29,397 bases of DNA from the IMG/VR virus record IMGVR_UViG_3300002242_000233, positions 1 through 29,397 of that record; one strand, written 5' to 3'. Position numbers and translations under genes: made by a program. The notes beneath the pieces are model-generated. The model saw only the letters and a list, made by a program, of their open reading frames with translations. It did no database searches and was not told where the DNA came from. The stretch is from a virus. Positions 25,021-29,397 of this stretch are shown here, in pieces (positions within the stretch are counted from its first letter, which is position 1; the number at the start of each line of letters is the position of its first letter).

Positions 25021-25100
25021 GCCTGGGCGGGGATTTGAACCCCGGACCCGCTGCCGGACCAGCTCTTAAGGTTGGCGCTTTACCGCTCAGCCACCCAGGC
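25021..25100 (-). tRNA. tRNA-Leu (anticodon UAA)
   Basis: 80 nt. Acceptor stem GCCTGGG/CCCAGGC has 7 perfect pairs. D-stem GCT/AGC has a 9-nt loop with GG. Anticodon stem CCAAC/GCTGG has one A-C mismatch and loop CTTAAGA with anticodon TAA. A 14-nt variable arm contains CCG/CGG, the T-stem is CGGGG/CCCCG and the T-loop TTCAAAT. The long variable arm and UAA anticodon fit leucine. Odd points: the discriminator is U73, where LeuRS normally needs A73; no CCA is encoded; and the first 21 nt serve as the last codons of the upstream methyltransferase. It could supply UUA decoding, since TTA codons are common in these genes. Confidence 0.85.
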
Positions 25101-26294
25101 ATTAAGGCGGCTCTGTCCTTTCCACTTCTTAAGGCGCTCAAGGGCATAAAGGATATATTCCTTATTAATATCTATGCCAACCCACGGGCGCCCATTCCGC
25201 TCGGCCGCTTCCGCTGTGGTTCCAGAGCCGACGAATGGGTCCAATATAACCCCGCCCGTTGGGGTCTTAGTGAGTTTAACTAAATGGTCAATTAGACTAA
25301 GAGGCTTTACGGTTGGGTGCGGGTTATCCCCCCGCTCTGAGGGCGAGGCCTTAGCCACATAAAAAAAGCGTGAGGGGCCGCCAGAATCATTAAAGCCCTG
25401 TGGCTGGTATAAAATAGGCATGGCCTCCCCTGTATTATTTGAATGGCGCCAGCCAATCTTTTTAAATCCCAATGGTCCGCTCTTAGAATTCCCCGCCTGA
25501 CTGTCAAGCATAGCGGCGGCCTCTGGGTCTAATATGATATTGGCCGGAAAGCGCCCCACATGCTCTTTAAAAACCCCACCGCTCAGGCCAATGCCATTAT
25601 ATCCTTTTGAATCCCCCTTAGTCATTATAACATCGTTGCCAATCCTGGCCTCCTTGATATTCATGCCCGCCACGCCCCATTTAAGCGCATTCTCCGCATA
25701 GGTGCCGCTTAGGGGCTTCATGGCCATTATTATCGGCTCATAGGCCGGCTTAAGCGCTGTGGTCTTAAATCCGCTCCATGCCTTAGCCGCTGGGGTTGCT
25801 GGCGCCGTTATATCATATTCCCCACCAAACGAGCCGTCAAGCGCCCCGTTTAAAACTTTCCTGCTCTTTCCGCTCTGGCCTTTACCTATGCTCTCCCTTT
25901 CCGCACCGAGCCGCTCATCTATGAGCCGGCTTATATCCTGAGCCTTAGGGAATCCAGAACCATAAAGCCACATTAGGATATCTTTAAGGATAAACCCGGA
26001 GTCCTCAATATATACGGCCAAGCGGTGAAAGGTGCGGGGTCCGCCAAATATTAAGGCGATTCCGCCGGGCTTCAAGACTCTTATACATTCTTTCCAAATC
26101 TGCATAGGCGGGAGGGCTTTATCCCAATCCTTAGCCATGAAGGAAAGGCCATAAGGGGGGTCGGTTATAATTGTGTCTATTGAGTTATTGGGGATTGTTT
26201 TTAATGCTTCAAGGGCATCAGCGTTTATCAATTCCCCTAAGCCCACTTTATAGCGCTCTAATTTGTGAGAGGGGGCGGGGGCGGCCTCTGGCAT
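25080..26294 (-). CDS. Beta-class DNA methyltransferase, DPPY type (probable N6-adenine), 404 aa
   Basis: Motif IV TDPPYGL (44-50) precedes HPTVKPLSLIDHLV (motif X) and DPFVGSGTT (352-360), the beta-class order; DPPY favours N6-adenine. A long insertion between them (KAWSGFKTTALKPAYEPIIM; NNTGEAMPILYQPQ) should hold target recognition. Start is ATG 26294 after GGGAGGAGGCTTAAGAGCA. The C-terminus is unusual: after the expected end near LERLKKWK the frame continues into the tRNA-Leu, whose first 21 nt encode AWVAER and the stop. It could protect viral DNA before packaging, as the terminase genes follow. Confidence 0.85.
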   Translation of the reverse strand: MPEAAPAPSHKLERYKVGLGELINADALEALKTIPNNSIDTIITDPPYGLSFMAKDWDKALPPMQIWKECIRVLKPGGIALIFGGPRTFHRLAVYIEDSGFILKDILMWLYGSGFPKAQDISRLIDERLGAERESIGKGQSGKSRKVLNGALDGSFGGEYDITAPATPAAKAWSGFKTTALKPAYEPIIMAMKPLSGTYAENALKWGVAGMNIKEARIGNDVIMTKGDSKGYNGIGLSGGVFKEHVGRFPANIILDPEAAAMLDSQAGNSKSGPLGFKKIGWRHSNNTGEAMPILYQPQGFNDSGGPSRFFYVAKASPSERGDNPHPTVKPLSLIDHLVKLTKTPTGGVILDPFVGSGTTAEAAERNGRPWVGIDINKEYILYALERLKKWKGQSRLNAWVAER

Positions 26295-26299
26295 TGCTC

Positions 26300-26446
26300 T
26301 TAAGCCTCCTCCCATGGAATCCAGCGTATAACCTGGCCCTGATATTCCCCTTCTTTATCCAACTTTGTTAAGGTCAAATAGCGCATTCCTGAGCGCACGG
26401 CCTCTATTTTAGGGGCATAAGTCAGGCTCATAACCCAGCGCTTCAA
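26300..26446 (-). CDS. Small protein, possibly a short ASCH-like fold, 48 aa, TTG start
   Basis: TTG at 26446 overlaps the upstream stop as TTGA and has CAGGAGGCGG as ribosome site; the stop is followed after five bases by the methyltransferase ATG, and its last codons (WEEA) supply that gene's ribosome site. The segment MSLTYAPKIEAVRSGMRYLT recalls the start of ASCH domains, proposed RNA-binding modules, and VIRWIPW is a terminal strand. The protein is shorter than full ASCH domains, so the family call is tentative. The next in-frame ATG (MSLTYAP) is a possible shorter start. Confidence 0.6.
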   Translation of the reverse strand: MKRWVMSLTYAPKIEAVRSGMRYLTLTKLDKEGEYQGQVIRWIPWEEA

Positions 26447-26775
26447 TTTACCGCCTCCTGAGGGCATTTATAAGATATATTCAAGCGCTGGGACTCATGG
26501 CCTTTTTGCGCTTCAATGCTAAGGCTGCATCGCTCAAACACTAATGTAAGATTAGAGCCTAAAAACTTAGCCCTGATAAAATCGCCCGTATCAATGCGCA
26601 ATAGAGAGGGCACCTCTGGAATATCAACGCCAAAACGGCCAGGATTAAGCGCAATTAACTTAATGCCATTTATGCCTATAATGCTTTTAGAGCCGTGCAA
26701 CTTAAAGCCAGAATCACTTTTTAAGAGCCCCTCAATGCTGCTTATTATATCCGCAATTATGGCCTCTGTCCTCAT
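26443..26775 (-). CDS. Unknown protein, 110 aa
   Basis: Not recognised. An N-terminal helix (AIIADIISSIEGLLKSDSG) precedes a series of strands (IIGINGIKLIALNPGRFG; NLTLVFERCSLSI), as in small alpha+beta domains. Starts at an ATGA overlap after GAGGAGGGCGG. It belongs to the operon led by the ribbon-helix-helix gene and leading to the methyltransferase, tRNA and terminase. Two cysteines lie in the last third, too few to argue for zinc binding. Confidence 0.65.
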   Translation of the reverse strand: MRTEAIIADIISSIEGLLKSDSGFKLHGSKSIIGINGIKLIALNPGRFGVDIPEVPSLLRIDTGDFIRAKFLGSNLTLVFERCSLSIEAQKGHESQRLNISYKCPQEAVN

Positions 26776-27338
26776 AGTCCGCCCTCCTCTAATAATTTAT
26801 AGTCTCCGCCCTCATAAGCGGCATATGGCACATATTCAAGGCGCACATAGGCAATATTTGCCGCCTTAACATATTCAGGCACATCAGAGGGGGGGAGCGC
26901 TTCCGGGGGCGTTGCCCTTTTAACCCTGCAATGCAAGGTTAAGCGCTGGTTGCTCAATATTACCGACTCAATAGGGACCCATAAGGTCCCTTTCCCTGCG
27001 GTCCTTATGGCCGCTATGTCCTTTTTGGTTGCTGTCCTGTGTATTTTCATATTTACCACATCCTTAAAACGCTTAAACCGATAAAACATAATTCTATTGC
27101 GGCTTTTAGAGCCTGAAAGATAAACCCGCTTAGCCTCTAAAAATCCAGAGCGGGCGCCAGCCGAAAGCATGAGCTTAAGTTTATCTATGCTATAATGGGG
27201 GTTAAACGGCGCTGGGATTGATTTTTTAGAATTGGCCAGGCCGTTTATAACATAGCGGGCACTAAACCACTCGGGCAAGTCCTCAACCACGGCGGCCAGG
27301 ACATCCAGATTAAGCCTTAACTTCTCTTTACGATTCAA
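26772..27338 (-). CDS. Unknown protein, 188 aa, TTG start
   Basis: TTG at 27338 overlaps the upstream stop as TTGA after GGGGGCGG. Residues 5-80 (RLNLDVLAAVVEDLPEWFSA; KLKLMLSAGARSGFLEAKRV) read as helices with a winged-helix-like layout, followed by strands YLSGSKSRNRIMFYRFKRF, so a DNA-binding role is possible. The C-terminal half holds strands and a Pro-rich stretch (RATPPEALPPSDVPEYV). The family is not recognised. Confidence 0.6.
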   Translation of the reverse strand: MNRKEKLRLNLDVLAAVVEDLPEWFSARYVINGLANSKKSIPAPFNPHYSIDKLKLMLSAGARSGFLEAKRVYLSGSKSRNRIMFYRFKRFKDVVNMKIHRTATKKDIAAIRTAGKGTLWVPIESVILSNQRLTLHCRVKRATPPEALPPSDVPEYVKAANIAYVRLEYVPYAAYEGGDYKLLEEGGL

Positions 27339-28024
27339 TCAACCGCCCCCGCCCTGCTTTCATATTTCATTATTGCCCGCTCCATTCTTTCCAATTCCGC
27401 CTTATTGGCTTTATTAACCATTAGGGCGATTTCTGAGCGCTTCAAGTCCTCATAGAGCGCTTTAATGTCCTCATCTGTTATTTGTATTAAAGAGCGATTG
27501 GCTTTCCTTTTTAGCGTAATAATGCGCCCCTTATATCTCTGCATAAAATCAGCCATAGAGGCCGCCATAACATCCCCCTCGTCATATTCCAAATACCTAT
27601 ATAACCAATCTGGCAAATCTGACTTTCCCCCTTTATCAATTCTCCGCTTATTGGGATGGGTCAAATAAACCGAGGGCTCATATTCATTAATCCAGCCCTT
27701 GATTTCTGATATAAAGGCCTGCTTAGATTGCTGTATTTTAAGAGCCGATAAGCGCCTCGCTTCTATATCTCTTAATTGCGCTTCAACTTCAACCATCAGG
27801 GCATTGAGCGCTTCAATCTCTGAGCTTAGCGCTTCTTTTTTAGCGTTTAAATAACGCTCTTTAAGTTCCAGCGCTCTTAAATCCCCCTCGGAAAGGGCTT
27901 TATCTAAAATTGCGCTCTCAATATAAGCCCCCATGCCTCCATTTTGCTTATTGGGTGCTGATTCCTTTAAAATATTCAATACCTCAGGGCTTAGGGTCGT
28001 GTCTAATCTTATTTTGCGGGCCAT
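27335..28024 (-). CDS. Ribbon-helix-helix-like regulator with coiled coil, 229 aa, probably leaderless
   Basis: Start set at ATG 28024 (MARKIRLDTTLSPEVLNILK). The TATA box centre lies about 26 bases upstream, so the transcript would begin at or next to this ATG; an ATG five codons earlier would lie upstream of the RNA start. Residues 3-45 fit the strand-helix-helix of RHH regulators (KIRLDTTLSP, then GMGAYIESAILDKAL). A coiled coil follows (KKEALSSEIEALNALMVEVE) and a helical C-terminal part with WLYRYLEYDEGDV. As first gene of the operon next to tandem pentamers it could autoregulate. RHH assignment is from pattern only. Confidence 0.65.
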   Translation of the reverse strand: MARKIRLDTTLSPEVLNILKESAPNKQNGGMGAYIESAILDKALSEGDLRALELKERYLNAKKEALSSEIEALNALMVEVEAQLRDIEARRLSALKIQQSKQAFISEIKGWINEYEPSVYLTHPNKRRIDKGGKSDLPDWLYRYLEYDEGDVMAASMADFMQRYKGRIITLKRKANRSLIQITDEDIKALYEDLKRSEIALMVNKANKAELERMERAIMKYESRAGAVD

Positions 28025-28044
28025 GAGAGCGGCATACATTGAAG

Positions 28045-28056
28045 GTATATAAGTTT
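28045..28056 (-). promoter_or_regulatory. TATA box (AACTTATATACC) of the regulator-packaging operon
   Basis: Located 21-32 bases upstream of the ATG at 28024, the archaeal spacing for a leaderless mRNA. Upstream lies a pentanucleotide array that could be an activator or repressor site. Confidence 0.65.
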
Positions 28057-28064
28057 TATCCTCT

Positions 28065-28086
28065 TAGGATAGGATAGGATAGGATA
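28065..28086. repeat. Four tandem AGGAT pentamers beside the promoter
   Basis: Bases 28065-28086 read as uninterrupted AGGAT units (ATCCT on the transcribed side) and are bracketed by CTCTT (28061-28065) and AAGAG (28087-28091). Their place 10-35 bp upstream of the TATA box is where archaeal regulators bind. Confidence 0.7.
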
Positions 28087-28103
28087 AAGAGTATAACTTA
28101 ATT

Positions 28104-28139
28104 GGTTGTGTGTGTGTATAGGTTCTGTGTGTGTGTATA
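28104..28139. repeat. Two tandem GGTT-(TG)n-TATA units
   Basis: GGTTGTGTGTGTGTATA (28104-28120) is followed directly by GGTTCTGTGTGTGTGTATA (28121-28139). The GT-dinucleotide core and adjoining AT-rich bases suggest an unwinding or protein-binding element, or simple slippage. Confidence 0.7.
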
Positions 28140-28169
28140 ACTCTATAACATTAAAGACTTAATCAACTC

Positions 28170-28249
28170 ATAAACACAACCTTAAAAAAGGAGAGGGCGG
28201 GGCGCTGGCCCGCAAACCCCGCAATCATGATAAAGGAAAGGTTGTTTAT
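28170..28249. other. GC-rich core flanked by AT-rich inverted repeat at an operon boundary
   Basis: ATAAACACAACCTT (28170-28183) pairs with AAGGTTGTTTAT (28238-28249) apart from a 2-nt bulge. Inside, GCGGGG (28197-28202) can pair with CCCCGC (28217-28222), or GCGGG with CCCGC. No gene is seen in the 271-bp stretch from 28025 to 28295. It lies downstream of the 181-aa gene, matching the position of the similar structure at 7875-8017. Confidence 0.4.
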
Positions 28250-28295
28250 AAGTCTATTGCTCTGAATATCTAAAAAAAGAATAGGGGAAAGGGGT

Positions 28296-28841
28296 TTAAT
28301 CTGTGTCCTCAGCCTCTTTATATTCTGTGTCCCCGGTCTCTATATAATGCCTTATGCGCTCCGCTGTCTCCATCAATTGAACAAACCAACCGATAGGGAA
28401 TTTTTTAAAAGAGGGGTCGTTTAATTGTGGGGATTGAGCGGCCGCCAATACTGCAAACGAGCGGGCAATCACGGCCTCCCTGCTGGTGTCCGGCGCATGG
28501 GGGGCGGCGCTTTCCTGTCCCTCTGGTTCTGGTGCCGTCTCCTTATTAAAGCCCGCTAATTCCTCAGGGGTTGCGGGGCGTATTACGAGCGGCCTTAAGA
28601 ATTCGTGGCCATCTCTTAGGTCTTTCCAGAGTTCCACATAAACCAGAGAACCAACGGCTGGAAAGAATCCCTTAAATGGTGCCCATATCTCAGAATGGAA
28701 AACCTGAGTTATTAAGGATTCCCCGGCACGGCTAAGCGTGAGGCTCTGGTATATATTGCCCCAACGATTGGTTTTACTTTCCAGGCGCTCAACCTTATAA
28801 ACGCCCTTAATATCTGGCTCTGGTGCGCTTTTATCTTTCAT
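28296..28841 (-). CDS. OB-fold, ssDNA-binding-like protein, 181 aa
   Basis: The first 90 residues are a run of strands (GVYKVERLESKTNRWGNIYQ; LITQVFHSEIWAPFKGFF; GSLVYVELWKDL) fitting a five-stranded OB barrel as in phage single-strand DNA-binding proteins. A 35-residue Pro/Glu/Ala linker follows, and a helical C-terminal domain (PIGWFVQLMETAERIRHYIE) ends in an acidic tail, EYKEAEDTD, similar to the interaction tails of SSB. The function is inferred from this shape; no diagnostic motif is present. Strong GGAGGTGGATTAA ribosome site supplied by the preceding methyltransferase gene. Last gene of its operon. Confidence 0.55.
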   Translation of the reverse strand: MKDKSAPEPDIKGVYKVERLESKTNRWGNIYQSLTLSRAGESLITQVFHSEIWAPFKGFFPAVGSLVYVELWKDLRDGHEFLRPLVIRPATPEELAGFNKETAPEPEGQESAAPHAPDTSREAVIARSFAVLAAAQSPQLNDPSFKKFPIGWFVQLMETAERIRHYIETGDTEYKEAEDTD

Positions 28842-29397
28842 TTAATCCACCTCCTCTTTAAAGTCATCTAAGCGTTTTAAATGCAAATAGGGCTTTAACC
28901 TCTTCATTGCTATCTCTATGTATTTAGGATTGGCCTCAATACCTACGAAGTTCCTTGCATTCTTTAGGGCAACTAACGCCGTTGTTCCCGAACCCATGAA
29001 CGGGTCTAACACAACGCCAGCCCGCCAGCCAGCATTGCACCCGCAATCAGTCCAGCCAGCAGTCTCATATACAATACGCATTCTATATTTTGTAATATCC
29101 CGCTCATGTAGGGACTTATTTGGGTCTATGTCAGTCCCGCTTTTACCTGTCCCAGTGTTTCCTGGCCTTGTGGGTTCATAATTCTTATTTGTTATTCTCA
29201 CTCTTGCCTTCCCGCACTTCTTACATATCTGTTGAGGACATCCTGCTTTAATCATCGGCTCTACCAACTTCTCAGGGAAAACTGCAAAATGGCTTTCAGG
29301 GAAGGGTTGTGTATTAATTGACCATAAATCACCCGATGTCAGTGTCTCTTTTTTCTCACCCAACCCCGTAAATACATCATATACTTTACTAACCAAC
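28842..29397 (-). CDS. Second TSPPYW-family DNA methyltransferase, truncated by the window edge
   Basis: Only the C-terminal 184-185 residues are present; the 5' end lies outside. It aligns along its whole visible length with the C-terminus of the gene at 4259-5782 at over 90 percent identity by eye, including VFPEKLVEPMIK, the zinc-ribbon cysteines (ICKKCGKA, DCGCNAG) and DPFMGSGTT. The last residues differ (RLDDFKEEVD against NLDEFMEE), because here the end of the gene carries the GGAGGTGGATTAA site for the OB-fold gene. Whether the missing N-terminal half also matches cannot be seen. Confidence 0.85.
   Translation of the reverse strand, partial: LVSKVYDVFTGLGEKKETLTSGDLWSINTQPFPESHFAVFPEKLVEPMIKAGCPQQICKKCGKARVRITNKNYEPTRPGNTGTGKSGTDIDPNKSLHERDITKYRMRIVYETAGWTDCGCNAGWRAGVVLDPFMGSGTTALVALKNARNFVGIEANPKYIEIAMKRLKPYLHLKRLDDFKEEVD
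28863..29397. repeat. Direct repeat of 4274-4811 (methyltransferase 3' region)
   Basis: These 535 bases match 4274-4811 in the same orientation with scattered substitutions and one 3-nt deletion (at the PGKNTG/PGNTG difference). Identity rises toward the window edge: the last 120 bases differ at only about two positions, so the repeat probably extends beyond. Confidence 0.9.

Noticed and set aside
25021-25100. tRNA-Leu as a provirus attachment site
   Set aside because: No integrase lies nearby, no second copy of the tRNA 3' half was seen, and the gene is embedded in a viral operon.
4259-29397. Window ends as terminal redundancy of a circular contig
   Set aside because: The repeated methyltransferase segments differ at many positions and by an indel, and the left copy is not at the window edge.

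Overview
The window looks like part of the genome of a tailed, HK97-fold virus or provirus, siphovirus-like, that probably infects an archaeon. The archaeal reading rests on three points. TATA boxes of archaeal type (TTTAAATA or TTATATA) sit about 25-35 bp upstream of the first gene of each minus-strand gene block. One of these start codons falls where a leaderless transcript would begin. A tRNA gene lacks an encoded CCA. No convincing bacterial -35/-10 pairs were seen. The host lineage cannot be named from this sequence. No integrase, replication or RNA polymerase gene is present, so the window is one part of a larger element.

Layout, left to right. (1) 1-3436, plus strand: the 3' part of a very long tail-fibre/adhesin gene that opens with 132-bp tandem repeats; it is the only plus-strand gene. 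(2) 7752 down to 3433, minus strand: an accessory operon from a TATA box at 7784-7791, with five small unknown proteins, a TSPPYW-type DNA methyltransferase, a MazG-like NTP pyrophosphohydrolase and an NPPY-type methyltransferase. (3) 22882 down to 8025, minus strand: the structural operon from a TATA box at 22917-22924. It encodes a portal-MuF fusion, a gp10-like protein, prohead protease, major capsid protein, a 49-aa protein, head/fibre proteins, an XhlA-like membrane protein, head-tail connectors, tail terminator, tail tube, a tail assembly chaperone with a -1 frameshift, a short tape measure, and distal-tail and hub proteins. (4) 28024 down to 22936, minus strand: a regulator-plus-packaging operon from a TATA box at 28045-28056. 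It encodes a ribbon-helix-helix-like protein, three unknown proteins, a DPPY-type methyltransferase, tRNA-Leu(UAA), a probable small terminase and the large terminase. (5) 28296-29397, minus strand: the end of a fourth operon, with an OB-fold-like protein and a truncated second copy of the TSPPYW methyltransferase.

Genes inside each operon are packed with ATGA, TTGA or TAATG stop/start overlaps, and the ribosome binding site is usually written into the last codons of the upstream gene, which explains the recurring C-terminal Glu-Val-Asp. Reading the gaps added two genes of 48 and 49 aa and a 52-codon minus-one-frame extension after a slippery A-run, the lambda G/GT arrangement.

Most notable: the frameshift; a methyltransferase whose last six codons and stop are the first 21 nt of the tRNA-Leu, which also carries U instead of A at position 73; methyltransferase copies in direct orientation bracketing about 24 kb; and GC-rich, foldable islands flanked by AT-rich inverted repeats at two operon boundaries.
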